Shown: one piece after another, positions 44,888 to 53,719 of the stretch | How the letters are laid out: each line of letters starts with the position of its first letter | How positions within the stretch are numbered: position 1 is the stretch's first letter | Origin: Flavobacterium luteum | GTDB taxonomy: Bacteria; Bacteroidota; Bacteroidia; Flavobacteriales; Flavobacteriaceae | DNA length: 64,000 nt | Assembly: GCF_008806775.1 (NCBI RefSeq) | Contig: NZ_WAEM01000002.1 | Location: 248,001-312,000 of the forward strand | Direction: 5' to 3' | Position numbers and translations under genes: made by a program | The notes under the pieces: generated by a model | Database searches by the model: none | The model's input: the letters and a program-made list of their open reading frames with translations, nothing else | Told to the model about the DNA's origin: nothing

Positions 44888-45191
44888 CTAATGTAAAATC
44901 TTATAGGTAAATATAACCAACGCCAATATAATTCCAGTTGAAAAAATAATGACGTTGGTATATTTGTGAGAATAACTCTCAAAAAATCCTTTAATACCAA
45001 ATACCACAAAGGTACTAAAGGCGGAAAAAACTAAAATTTCCAAAAACAAATTTAAACCAAAGAACGTTTTTTGCGCTTCAAAATTAACACCATATAAATT
45101 TGTTGTATTTACAACGTTTACAAGAAAAAATGAAATAATAATAACGACTATTAACCATTTAATTTCTCTTATGAAATCTCTTGAAAAACAT
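44888..45191 (-). pseudogene. Small three-helix membrane protein gene with a frameshift near its start
   Basis: The minus strand is open for about 100 codons ending in TAG. It encodes segments such as WLIVVIIISFFLVNVVNTTN, FFGLNLFLEILVFSAFSTFV and NVIIFSTGIILALVIF, clearly membrane helices. No ATG, GTG or TTG starts that frame. The only sensible ATG (45191) is followed by five T bases and is one base out of frame, reaching a stop after ten codons. Removing one T would give MFSRDFIREIKWLIVV. Either a recent disruption, a sequencing error in the homopolymer, or a shift mechanism. No family is recognised. Confidence 0.65.
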
Positions 45192-45255
45192 ATTCTAAAT
45201 GTTAATTAATTGCTTAGTAAAATTGAAATTAATTTATCAGACCAACAATACCCAT

Positions 45256-45281
45256 AATTAGTGATTTTTTATTCACTAATT
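45256..45281. repeat. Inverted repeat between the disrupted membrane gene and ubiE
   Basis: AATTAGTGA / TCACTAATT, perfect 9-bp arms around an 8-base T-rich loop, with a third partial copy (TTTTAGTGA) directly after. It could be an operator or a weak terminator. It lies about 105 bases before the ubiE start. The rest of the spacer is AT-rich without genes. Confidence 0.5.
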
Positions 45282-45365
45282 TTAGTGAGCAAAAGAACAA
45301 AACTTAAGACTCTCTCTTAGAGTTAATATATTTTAAAACACAATTAGAGATTGTGCAGTTTATAT

Positions 45366-45373
45366 TATATTTG
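45366..45373 (+). promoter_or_regulatory. -7 promoter element of ubiE
   Basis: TATATTTG, 13 bases before the ATG at 45386. An ATG 33 bases further upstream (45353) precedes the element and is not the start. Confidence 0.55.
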
Positions 45374-45385
45374 CAAAAAACAAAA

Positions 45386-46117
45386 ATGCCAAAAATCATT
45401 ACTCCATATAAAGAATCTTTATTAAGTAAAAAAGAACAAGTTGCTCAAATGTTTGATACAATTTCTGAAAATTATGACGGTTTAAATCGAATAATTTCAT
45501 TTGGTATTGATGTTAAGTGGAGAAAAAAAGTATTGCAAATAGTCACGCAATCAAATCCTAAAACAATTCTCGACATTGCTACAGGAACAGGTGACTTAGC
45601 CATATTAATGGCAAAAACAAATGCAGAAAAAATTATTGGTTTAGACATTTCTCCAGGAATGCTAGAGGTGGGCATAAAAAAAATAGCCAATAAAAATCTT
45701 GCCAATAAAATTGAGATGATTATTGGAGATTCTGAAAAAATGCCTTTTGAGGACAATACTTTTGATGCTATTACAGTTGCTTTTGGCGTACGAAATTTTG
45801 AAAATCTTGAAAAAGGATTAACCGAAATTTTACGTGTGTTGAAACCAAATGGTGTTTTTGTAATTTTAGAAACTTCAAATCCTACAAAATTTCCTTTCAA
45901 ACAAGGATATGTTTTTTATACTAAAAACATCTTGCCATTAATAGGGCGAATATTTTCTAAAGATGATGTAGCTTATGGTTATTTATCAGAATCGGCTTCA
46001 GTTTTTCCTTTTGGAGAAGCTTTAAACAATATTTTGAGAAAAATTGGGTTTATAAATGTTGTAGATAGGCCTCAAACATTTGGTGTTGCAACCATTTATT
46101 CAGCTTCCAAGAAATAA
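45386..46117 (+). CDS. ubiE: Demethylmenaquinone methyltransferase (UbiE/MenG)
   Basis: The 243-residue class I methyltransferase has SAM motif [12 protein letters not shown] (about 60-71), [12 protein letters not shown], and [20 protein letters not shown] of the UbiE family (in part). It performs the last methylation in menaquinone biosynthesis. Flavobacteria use menaquinone, so menG is the functional name. The porT-like gene follows after 24 bases. ubiE-porT adjacency is common in flavobacteria. Confidence 0.94.
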   Translation: MPKIITPYKESLLSKKEQVAQMFDTISENYDGLNRIISFGIDVKWRKKVLQIVTQSNPKTILDIATGTGDLAILMAKTNAEKIIGLDISPGMLEVGIKKIANKNLANKIEMIIGDSEKMPFEDNTFDAITVAFGVRNFENLEKGLTEILRVLKPNGVFVILETSNPTKFPFKQGYVFYTKNILPLIGRIFSKDDVAYGYLSESASVFPFGEALNNILRKIGFINVVDRPQTFGVATIYSASKK

Positions 46118-46141
46118 TACTGAAAAACAGTACGCATCAAT

Positions 46142-46846
46142 ATGAAAAAAATAATTGTTTTTATTGTAATGTTCATTTTTACTGATGGATACTCCCAGTT
46201 TCCAGGTGGTGTATTTAGTAAAGACCCAATTATTAACAATGAAAATTTTGACAAACAACGAGTATACTGGGGCTATTTTTTAGGTTTTAATTCCTATGAT
46301 TTTAAATTTGAATATAAAAATGTTGCTCCAGATGTTTTAGTCAAAACTACTACTGGTTTTAATGTTGGTTTGGTAGGTGATTTACGTCTTTTTGAATATG
46401 TTAATTTGCGGTTTGAACCCGGACTGTATTATACCCAAAGAGATTTAACTTTTGCCAATCAAACTAAACCTATTGATGCTTTGAGGCCTGTTGGCGCTAC
46501 TTATATCCATTTGCCATTATTATTAAAATTCTCTTCTTTAAGAACTGGTAATGTGAGACCTTATCTAGTTGGAGGCTTATCCTCTACTTTAAATTTATCT
46601 AGTAATTCGCAATCCTTAGATGATAATTTTCAGCAACGTTTTAGAGTAAAAAAATGGACTCGAAATTATGAAATTGGTTTTGGCGTTGATTTATACTTAG
46701 AATATTTTAAATTCTCCCCTTCTATACGTGGTGTTTTTGGTTTAAACGATGAATTAATTAGAGATAATGACCTCAACAGTCCTTGGACTGGAAATATTCA
46801 ATCGATGAAAACTCGGGCTTTTTTAGTAAACTTTACTTTTCATTAA
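46142..46846 (+). CDS. porT: PorT/SprT outer-membrane protein of the type IX secretion system
   Basis: The 234-residue protein has a signal peptide (about 1-18, ending GYSQ) and an eight-stranded barrel with RVYWGYFLGFNSYDFKF, LRFEPGLYYTQRDLTF and a C-terminal FLVNFTFH, which I recognise as PorT (SprT in F. johnsoniae). It is needed for T9SS secretion and gliding. Its position after ubiE supports the call. It sits 4 bases from a convergent SpoU gene. Confidence 0.88.
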   Translation: MKKIIVFIVMFIFTDGYSQFPGGVFSKDPIINNENFDKQRVYWGYFLGFNSYDFKFEYKNVAPDVLVKTTTGFNVGLVGDLRLFEYVNLRFEPGLYYTQRDLTFANQTKPIDALRPVGATYIHLPLLLKFSSLRTGNVRPYLVGGLSSTLNLSSNSQSLDDNFQQRFRVKKWTRNYEIGFGVDLYLEYFKFSPSIRGVFGLNDELIRDNDLNSPWTGNIQSMKTRAFLVNFTFH

Positions 46847-46849
46847 AAT

Positions 46850-47578
46850 TTAACAATTTCGTTTAAATTCGCTTAAAACTATAGCGGTTGCTGTTGCTAC
46901 ATTTAAGCTTTCGGTTTGTTGTAAACTACCAAATCTAGGAATTGATAATCGCTCAGATATAATTTTCTCTATATTTTCAGTAATTCCATTGGCTTCATTT
47001 CCCATGACAATGATTCCTTCTTTTGGAAGTTTTTGGTTGTAAATATTTTTGCCATCCATAAAGGTTCCAAAAATGGGTAATGAAGTATTTTTTAAAAATG
47101 AATTCAAATCTACATAATTCACATTTACTCTCGAGATAGAACCCATTGTGGCTTGTATCACTTTTGGATTAAAAATATCGACAGTTGATTGTGAGCAAAC
47201 TACATCGGTAATACCAAACCAATCACACAATCTGAGAATGGTTCCCAAGTTTCCTGGATCACGAACATCATCTAATGCGACAAGTAATCCTTCTTCTTGA
47301 ATGATTTTAGACTCTGGTATCCTAAAAACACCCAAACATGTATTTATGGATGATAATGCGGAAATTTTTTTTAAATCACCTTCAGAAATAATGGTTTTCT
47401 CAACAATGGAAATTTCATTAAAATCTTCTTTAGTGGTATATAAATGTTGTAATTTGAAATTGGATTGCAACAATTCTTGAATTACTTTTGTTCCCTCGGC
47501 AATAAATAATTTTTCGATATTGCGATATTTTTTTTGTTGCAAACTCGTTATTAATTTTATTTGGTTTTTACTAACCAT
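46850..47578 (-). CDS. TrmH/SpoU-family RNA 2'-O-methyltransferase
   Basis: The 242-residue SPOUT enzyme has an N-terminal RNA-binding segment (IKLITSLQQKKYRNIEKLFIAEG, in part) and the deep-trefoil-knot domain with VALDDVRDPGNLGTILRLCDW, IVMGNEANGI and SIPRFGSLQQTESLNVATA (each read in part). It methylates a ribose in rRNA or tRNA. The exact nucleotide is unknown. I chose the ATG at 47578 (MVSKNQIKLI) over one 33 bases upstream. Confidence 0.9.
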   Translation of the reverse strand: MVSKNQIKLITSLQQKKYRNIEKLFIAEGTKVIQELLQSNFKLQHLYTTKEDFNEISIVEKTIISEGDLKKISALSSINTCLGVFRIPESKIIQEEGLLVALDDVRDPGNLGTILRLCDWFGITDVVCSQSTVDIFNPKVIQATMGSISRVNVNYVDLNSFLKNTSLPIFGTFMDGKNIYNQKLPKEGIIVMGNEANGITENIEKIISERLSIPRFGSLQQTESLNVATATAIVLSEFKRNC

Positions 47579-47616
47579 AGAAATAATGTACTTTTGAATT
47601 AAATATTTCACAACCC

Positions 47617-50181
47617 TTGAGAAACACCTTTACAAAAATATCATTATTTATTTTAATTGGAATACTTATATCTGGTTGTGCCTCAGAAAAAAAAGTGCCT
47701 AACGGTAAAAAACTATTAACAAAAAACGTAATTGAAGTTAATAATAAGAATGAGAAAAAAGAACTCATTCACAATCAACTCTACCAAAAACCAAATAGTG
47801 CTATTTTAGGATTTCCCTTTCGATTAAATTTATACAACCTAGCCAATTCTAAACACGATTCAATTTATAAAGCTAAGTTTATTGCAAATCCGGAGAAATA
47901 TAATCGCAAATCTAAATGGTTATCCGCTAAACAAGTAAATCGTTTAGGACAATCTTTTTGGTATGCAGGAATTCACGAATTTTTAATGAAGTCTGGTGAA
48001 GCACCAGTTATTTTAGACGAAAAAAGCACGAAAAAATCAGAAGCTTTATTAAAATCGTACTATTTCAACAATGGTTTTTTTAACACCAAAACCAAATATA
48101 AAATAGATTCTATTGGTGCTAAAAAAGCAAAAATTAAATATACCGTAAATACGGGCAATGCTTTCTTTATAGATTCATTACAAACTAAAATTATTTCCCC
48201 AATATTAGATTCATTATATAACTCTAAAAAAACGAACTCATTAATAAAAATAGGAAAACAATACAAGACTGACGATTTTAATGCCGAAATTGCTAGGATT
48301 ACAAGTCATTTTAGAAATAATGGGATTTATCTTTTTCAACAAAACTATATTAATTTTGACATAGATACCATTAACAAAAAAAACAAAGTAGGTGTCGATC
48401 TTAAAATTAACGATTATTCTTATAGAGAAGGCGATTCTACCAAAACAAAACCTTTTATAGCCTATAAAATAAGTGAAGTTAATATTTATACTGATTTTAA
48501 AGCAAATAAATCAAAATCAGAAAAAAAAGATACTACAAAAGTAACGTACAATAATTTTAATTTATTTAGCAAAGGAAAATTAAAATACAAACCAAAAGCA
48601 ATTTCTGATGCGGTTTTTATAACTAAAGGAAGTCTTTATTCTGACACTAAAACCAATTTAACCTCCCGGTATTTTAGTAATTTAAAAGTGTTTAATTACC
48701 CCACAATTCAATACGATTTCGATACAAAAGACAGTACACAAAACGCTCTGATTGCAAATATTTATTTAACCCCTCGAAAAAAATTTAGTTTTGGTACTTC
48801 GCTAGATTTAACACATTCTAACATTCAAGATTTTGGAATTGTAGCAACAACTTCACTCTCAATTAGAAATATTTTTAATGGTGCTGAAACCTTTGATATT
48901 GCAGGTAGAGGAAACATAGGCTCTTCACAAGATTTGGCAAATCCTAGCGATAATTTTTTTAATGTTTTTGAATATGGTATTGACATGAAATTAAATTTTC
49001 CTAGAATTTTTATGTTTTTTAATCCCGATAAAATTATACCAAAAAGCATGATTCCAACTACAACTTTAAATGTAGGTTATGCAAAACAAAGAAATATTGG
49101 ACTAGATAAAGAAAATTTTACAAGCACTTTAACCTATAATTGGACTCCCAAACGAAATGTAATTGCCCGTTTAGACTTGGTAAACATTCAGTTTGTAAAA
49201 AATATAAATCTTGGTAATTACTTTAAAGTGTATAGCTCATCTTATAACACACTAAATAGCATAGCAAGAGAATATCCCTCAACTAATCCTGATTTTTTTG
49301 ATGACAAGAAAAATTTAATTATTGAAAGTGGCACTAATGGATTTTTAGGAAGTAGCCTAGGTAACAATCCATCTATAGTTTTAAATGATATCGATCGAAA
49401 AATAGTAAATAGTTTAAATGAACGAAAAATAAGACTAACAGAAAATAATTTGATTTTTGCTTCTAATTTTACATTTACAAAGACTACCAAAAGTGATTTG
49501 AATGATGAAAATTTCTATAGCTTTAAAACAAAGGTGGAATCTGCAGGGAATTTATTATCCCTCATTGCTAGAGCTTCGAAACAGCTAGATAATCAGGGTG
49601 GTAGCAATACCGTTTTTCAGGTTGAATTTTCTCAATATATTAAAAATGAATTAGAATTCATTAAACATTGGGACTTAAACCGAAAAAAAATAGTCGCCTT
49701 TAGAAGTTTTATAGGAATTGCAATTCCATACGGAAACTCAAATAGTATTCCTTTTTCTCGTAGTTATTTTGCAGGCGGATCAAATGACAATAGAGCATGG
49801 CAATCATACTCTTTAGGTCCCGGAAGAGTAGCTTCTTTTAACGATTTTAATGAAGCTAATTTAAAAATCGCTATGAGTGCTGAGTTTAGATTTAATTTCT
49901 TTGGGCAATTAAATGGAGCTTTGTTTGTTGATGCAGGAAATATATGGAACGTATTAGACAATGTTACTGACGAAAAAGCAGTATTTACCGGCCTCAAATC
50001 ATTAAAAGACACAGCTATAGGATCTGGAATGGGCTTTAGATATGACTTCAATTTTTTTGTTGTTCGTTTAGATCTTGGATTTAAAACCTATGTTCCTTCG
50101 GAAGAATACAACAAAAAATGGTTTAGAGATTATAATTTTAGTAACTCGGTACTAAATATCGGAATAAATTATCCTTTCTAA
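47617..50181 (+). CDS. TamA-like (TamL) BamA-superfamily outer-membrane lipoprotein
   Basis: The 854-residue protein has a lipoprotein signal (Cys21 after LIGILISG), POTRA-like domains at about 100-330, and a surface-antigen/BamA-type barrel from about 390 to the end, terminating SNSVLNIGINYPF. The barrel carries FSRSYFAGGSNDNRAWQ, resembling the conserved lid-loop/strand motif of the Omp85 family. A lipid anchor on a BamA-like barrel is the hallmark of Bacteroidetes TamL. The start is TTG at 47617. It is divergent from the SpoU gene. It probably works with a TamB partner outside the window. Confidence 0.82.
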   Translation: MRNTFTKISLFILIGILISGCASEKKVPNGKKLLTKNVIEVNNKNEKKELIHNQLYQKPNSAILGFPFRLNLYNLANSKHDSIYKAKFIANPEKYNRKSKWLSAKQVNRLGQSFWYAGIHEFLMKSGEAPVILDEKSTKKSEALLKSYYFNNGFFNTKTKYKIDSIGAKKAKIKYTVNTGNAFFIDSLQTKIISPILDSLYNSKKTNSLIKIGKQYKTDDFNAEIARITSHFRNNGIYLFQQNYINFDIDTINKKNKVGVDLKINDYSYREGDSTKTKPFIAYKISEVNIYTDFKANKSKSEKKDTTKVTYNNFNLFSKGKLKYKPKAISDAVFITKGSLYSDTKTNLTSRYFSNLKVFNYPTIQYDFDTKDSTQNALIANIYLTPRKKFSFGTSLDLTHSNIQDFGIVATTSLSIRNIFNGAETFDIAGRGNIGSSQDLANPSDNFFNVFEYGIDMKLNFPRIFMFFNPDKIIPKSMIPTTTLNVGYAKQRNIGLDKENFTSTLTYNWTPKRNVIARLDLVNIQFVKNINLGNYFKVYSSSYNTLNSIAREYPSTNPDFFDDKKNLIIESGTNGFLGSSLGNNPSIVLNDIDRKIVNSLNERKIRLTENNLIFASNFTFTKTTKSDLNDENFYSFKTKVESAGNLLSLIARASKQLDNQGGSNTVFQVEFSQYIKNELEFIKHWDLNRKKIVAFRSFIGIAIPYGNSNSIPFSRSYFAGGSNDNRAWQSYSLGPGRVASFNDFNEANLKIAMSAEFRFNFFGQLNGALFVDAGNIWNVLDNVTDEKAVFTGLKSLKDTAIGSGMGFRYDFNFFVVRLDLGFKTYVPSEEYNKKWFRDYNFSNSVLNIGINYPF

Positions 50182-50194
50182 ATTATTAAATTAT

Positions 50195-50202
50195 TATTTT
50201 TG
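50195..50202 (+). promoter_or_regulatory. -7 promoter element of fbaA
   Basis: TATTTTTG, 32 bases before the ATG. Confidence 0.5.
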
Positions 50203-50234
50203 TGCTCTAAATCTGTAAACTAAAAACAAACACA

Positions 50235-51302
50235 ATGGCACATAACATTAAACCTGGTGTTGCAACTGGCGACCAAGTTCAAGAAATTTTCAACTATGCA
50301 AAAGAAAAAGGCTTTGCACTTCCCGCAGTAAATGTAATAGGTTCAAGTACAATAAACGGGGTAATAGAGACTGCTGCAAAACTAAATGCACCAGTAATTA
50401 TTCAGTTTTCTAATGGAGGAGCTCAATTTAATGCTGGAAAAGGATTGTCTAATGCTAACGAAAAATCAGCCATTGCTGGAGGTATTGCTGGCGCAAAACA
50501 CGTTCACACGTTAGCAGAAGCTTATGGTGCAACGGTAATTTTGCATACTGACCATTGTGCTAAAAAATTATTGCCTTGGATTGATGGTTTACTAGATGCT
50601 TCGGAGAAAAATTTTGCTGAAACTGGAAAACCATTGTTTAGCTCTCACATGATTGACTTATCTGAAGAACCAATTGAAGAAAATATAGAAATTTGCAAAA
50701 CCTATTTGGCTAGAATGAGCAAAATGGGAATGACACTTGAAATAGAATTAGGAATTACCGGTGGTGAAGAAGATGGAGTAGACAACTCGGATGTAGATAG
50801 TTCAAAATTATATACACAACCAGAAGAAGTAGCTTATGCTTACGAAGAATTAATGAAAGTGAGCCCTCGTTTTACAATTGCAGCTGCTTTTGGAAATGTA
50901 CACGGGGTTTACAAACCAGGAAATGTAAAATTAACTCCTAAAATCTTGAAAAATTCTCAAGATTACGTTCAAAACAAATTCAACACAGGTCACAATCCAG
51001 TAGATTTTGTTTTTCATGGTGGATCGGGTTCTACTCTAGAAGAAATTCGTGAAGGGATTTCTTATGGTGTAATTAAAATGAATATCGATACTGATTTGCA
51101 ATTTGCATTTACAGAAGGAATTCGTGATTATATGGTTAAAAATATTGATTATTTAAGAACTCAAATTGGTAGCCCTGAAGGAGCTGACTCTCCAAACAAA
51201 AAATATTACGATCCAAGAAAATGGATTCGTGAAGGCGAAGTAACTTTCATCAAAAGACTAGAAGTAGCTTTTGCTGATTTGAACAACGTAAATACATTAT
51301 AG
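50235..51302 (+). CDS. fbaA: Class II fructose-bisphosphate aldolase
   Basis: The 355-residue aldolase interconverts fructose 1,6-bisphosphate with dihydroxyacetone phosphate and glyceraldehyde 3-phosphate. ILHTDHCAKKLLPWIDGLL carries the catalytic Asp and a zinc-binding His. A second zinc site is in AFGNVHGVYKPGNV and VDFVFHGGSGST (phosphate/zinc loop). The usual bacterial class IIA length is kept. accD lies 76 bases downstream. Confidence 0.95.
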   Translation: MAHNIKPGVATGDQVQEIFNYAKEKGFALPAVNVIGSSTINGVIETAAKLNAPVIIQFSNGGAQFNAGKGLSNANEKSAIAGGIAGAKHVHTLAEAYGATVILHTDHCAKKLLPWIDGLLDASEKNFAETGKPLFSSHMIDLSEEPIEENIEICKTYLARMSKMGMTLEIELGITGGEEDGVDNSDVDSSKLYTQPEEVAYAYEELMKVSPRFTIAAAFGNVHGVYKPGNVKLTPKILKNSQDYVQNKFNTGHNPVDFVFHGGSGSTLEEIREGISYGVIKMNIDTDLQFAFTEGIRDYMVKNIDYLRTQIGSPEGADSPNKKYYDPRKWIREGEVTFIKRLEVAFADLNNVNTL

Positions 51303-51366
51303 CTAGAAGCTAGTAGTTTGAAGCTGGGATAAAATCTTCCATCTTCTAACTTCCATCTTCCATCCA
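51303..51366. repeat. Repetitive spacer between fbaA and accD
   Basis: The spacer is made of near-repeats: AGCTAGAAGCTAGTAGTTTGAAGCT-like words (AGCT/GAAGCT three times) followed by three copies of a CTTCCATC-type word. No ORF or stable terminator is seen. Confidence 0.55.
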
Positions 51367-51378
51367 AAAATAAAAATT

Positions 51379-52233
51379 ATGGCTTGGTTTAAACGAACAG
51401 AAAAAGGAATTACAACAGCAACCGAAGACAAAAGAGATGTACCAAAAGGATTGTGGTATAAATCTCCTACTGGAAAAATAATCGATGCTGATGAATTGGC
51501 ACGCAATCTTTGGGTTAGTCCCGAAGATGATTTTCATGTACGAATTGGAAGCGCTGAATATTTTGAAATTTTGTTTGACAATAATGAATTCAAAGAGTTA
51601 GATAAAAATCTACAATCTAAAGATCCATTGCATTTTGAAGACACTAAAAAGTATGCCGATCGTTTAAAAGACGCAATGTCTAAAACAAATCTTAAAGATG
51701 CCGTTCGTACTGGAGTTGGAAAATCTAAAGGAAAAGATTTAGTGATTTGTTGTATGGATTTTGCTTTTATAGGAGGTTCTGTTGGAGCAGTTGTTGGAGA
51801 AAAAATTGCTCGTGCAATAGATTATTCAATCAAAAACAAAGTTCCTTTTTTAATGATTTCAAAATCAGGTGGGGCTAGAATGATGGAAGCAGCCTATTCG
51901 TTGATGCAATTAGCCAAAACAGCGGCTAAATTAGCGCAACTAGCCGAAGCCGAGATTCCTTACATTTCATTATGTACTGATCCAACAACGGGAGGAACAA
52001 CTGCTTCTTATGCCATGCTGGGTGACGTAAACATTTCTGAACCTGGAGCCTTAATTGGTTTTGCTGGTCCTAGAGTGGTAAAAGACACCACTGGTAAAGA
52101 TTTGCCAGAAGGTTTTCAAACTGCTGAGTTTGTTTTAGATCACGGTTTCTTAGATTTTATAACTCCAAGAAAAGAGCTAAAAGACAAGATAAATTTGTAT
52201 CTCGATTTGATACAGAATAATGAAATTAGATAA
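51379..52233 (+). CDS. accD: Acetyl-CoA carboxylase carboxyltransferase subunit beta (zinc ligands absent)
   Basis: The 284-residue beta subunit transfers CO2 from carboxybiotin to acetyl-CoA with AccA. The carboxyltransferase core is clear: [19 protein letters not shown] and [20 protein letters not shown] (both in part). The N-terminal zinc ribbon is altered: where the family has two CxxC pairs, residues read SPTG (29-32) and SPED (47-50), and no Cys occurs in the first 100 residues. The surrounding framework ([20 protein letters not shown]) is intact. Compare the same change in DnaG here. Confidence 0.95.
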   Translation: MAWFKRTEKGITTATEDKRDVPKGLWYKSPTGKIIDADELARNLWVSPEDDFHVRIGSAEYFEILFDNNEFKELDKNLQSKDPLHFEDTKKYADRLKDAMSKTNLKDAVRTGVGKSKGKDLVICCMDFAFIGGSVGAVVGEKIARAIDYSIKNKVPFLMISKSGGARMMEAAYSLMQLAKTAAKLAQLAEAEIPYISLCTDPTTGGTTASYAMLGDVNISEPGALIGFAGPRVVKDTTGKDLPEGFQTAEFVLDHGFLDFITPRKELKDKINLYLDLIQNNEIR

Positions 52234-52237
52234 CTTG

Positions 52238-52264
52238 AAATCCTGAGCAATCAGGATTTTTTTG
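52238..52264. terminator. Bidirectional terminator after accD
   Basis: AAATCCTGA / TCAGGATTT with a 4-base loop and T run, between convergent genes. Confidence 0.85.
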
Positions 52265-52285
52265 TATACAAAAATGATAACAAAA

Positions 52286-53536
52286 CTAAATCCCCGTTCT
52301 AATAGCCTCTACAGGATCTAATCGTGATGCTGAAATGGCTGGCAAAATGCCCGAAATTAATCCAATTACTGCAGCTAAACCTGTTCCGAGAAGAATGTTT
52401 CCGGTACCAAGAAAGAAATCAAAATCTAATGCCTTAGTCAAAACGATAGAGATAATCCAAACTAAAAATAAACCAATTATTCCGCCAATTACGGATAGTA
52501 TTACCGCTTCAAATAAAAATTGCATTAAGATGAATTTATTTTTAGCACCTAATGATTTCTGAATACCTATCAAGTTGGTGCGTTCTTTTACAGAAACAAA
52601 CATAATATTGGCAATTCCAAAACCGCCTACAAGAAGAGAGAAACCAGCAATTATCCACCCCACAAGATTCATTTGACTAATGATACTGTCAAGAAAATCG
52701 GTAAATCCCGAAAGTACATTAATGAAAAAATTATCGATATCTCCCGTTTTTACGCCTCTATAATTTCTTAGTTTTTGAGATAATTCAGCTTTAAAAGCAT
52801 CGATATCAATTCCTTTTAACGGTTTTAAAATAATTACAGGTGTCAAAAAATCGGCATTATCTCCGTACATTCTTCTTAAAAAATTAGAAGGTAAAAAAAC
52901 CGAAGTATCATTACTGTCTCCAAAAAGCCCTGCTCCTTGCTTTTTTAAAACTCCTATAACTGTAAAATTTTGACCATACAATCGAACCTTTTGGCCTATT
53001 GCTTCATAATTCTCGAATAAATTTTGAGCAACATCATAACCAAGAACAATTAAAGCTGCTCCTGAGTTCGATTCCGATTCATTATAAAAACGTCCTTCTT
53101 TAAAATCTAATTTCTGAATATCATCGAACTCTGATGAAACTGGAACCACATTCAAATCACTAACTGTTTTAGATTCAAATTTTACATTTTCACGTTTGGT
53201 AAACAATTGATAACATAAATTTTCTGCTCCATTCATCGAACTTTTTAAATATTGGTATTCTTCATAAGTTACTTTTGGAAACTGTTCCCTTTTCCATCGC
53301 GGGATTTCTGTTGGTGCAAAAGAAAAATTCATTAAATAAACTGTATTCTTATCGAGAGTACTCAAATCCTTCTTGATTTTTCTGTCTAACGAATCTACAG
53401 CAGCTAGAACGGCAATAATAGAAAAAATTCCAATAGTAACTCCCAATAACGAAAGGATTGTCCTCAATTTATTGGTGCGAAGCGCATTCATCGCAAAACT
53501 AAAACTCTCATTGAGTAATCGAAAATAAACAACCAT
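52286..53536 (-). CDS. MacB-type ABC transporter permease
   Basis: The 416-residue protein has an N-terminal helix (about 29-47, RTILSLLGVTIGIFSIIAVLA), a periplasmic MacB core domain (about 50-280) and three C-terminal helices in the FtsX fold, ending PAISASRLDPVEAIR, a signature of this family. It acts with an ATPase that is not adjacent. Transport or mechanotransmission targets are unknown. It is divergent from purH. Confidence 0.88.
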   Translation of the reverse strand: MVVYFRLLNESFSFAMNALRTNKLRTILSLLGVTIGIFSIIAVLAAVDSLDRKIKKDLSTLDKNTVYLMNFSFAPTEIPRWKREQFPKVTYEEYQYLKSSMNGAENLCYQLFTKRENVKFESKTVSDLNVVPVSSEFDDIQKLDFKEGRFYNESESNSGAALIVLGYDVAQNLFENYEAIGQKVRLYGQNFTVIGVLKKQGAGLFGDSNDTSVFLPSNFLRRMYGDNADFLTPVIILKPLKGIDIDAFKAELSQKLRNYRGVKTGDIDNFFINVLSGFTDFLDSIISQMNLVGWIIAGFSLLVGGFGIANIMFVSVKERTNLIGIQKSLGAKNKFILMQFLFEAVILSVIGGIIGLFLVWIISIVLTKALDFDFFLGTGNILLGTGLAAVIGLISGILPAISASRLDPVEAIRTGI

Positions 53537-53644
53537 AAATTTACTTATTGGATATTGTAAAATTCATTACTATTTTTTTAAAAACCTAATAAAATCCTAC
53601 ACCAATATTTGTCCTATTTTTTAAAATATTGTTACACAAATACA

Positions 53645-53675
53645 TTGAATTTTAGGTTTAAAAAAATTACTTTTG
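53645..53675 (+). promoter_or_regulatory. Promoter of purH
   Basis: TTG (53645-53647), 20-base spacer and TACTTTTG (53668-53675), matching both flavobacterial elements. It shows that the real purH start is the downstream ATG at 53720. Confidence 0.65.
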
Positions 53676-53690
53676 CATTTTTAAATCTTC

Positions 53691-53700
53691 CTGTCGACAG
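53691..53700 (+). repeat. Ten-base palindrome in the purH leader
   Basis: CTGTCGACAG, a perfect palindrome, flanked so that CCTG...CAGG also recurs (53690-53705). It lies between the -7 element and the start codon. Confidence 0.5.
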
Positions 53701-53719
53701 TCAGGCACAACTCAACAAA

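Noticed and set aside
45472-45900. A 142-codon minus-strand ORF opposite ubiE
   Set aside because: It lies wholly within ubiE, whose motifs are intact; composition reflects the opposite strand.
53609-53719. N-terminal extension of PurH by 37 residues
   Set aside because: The extension spans the purH promoter and does not resemble the family N-terminus.
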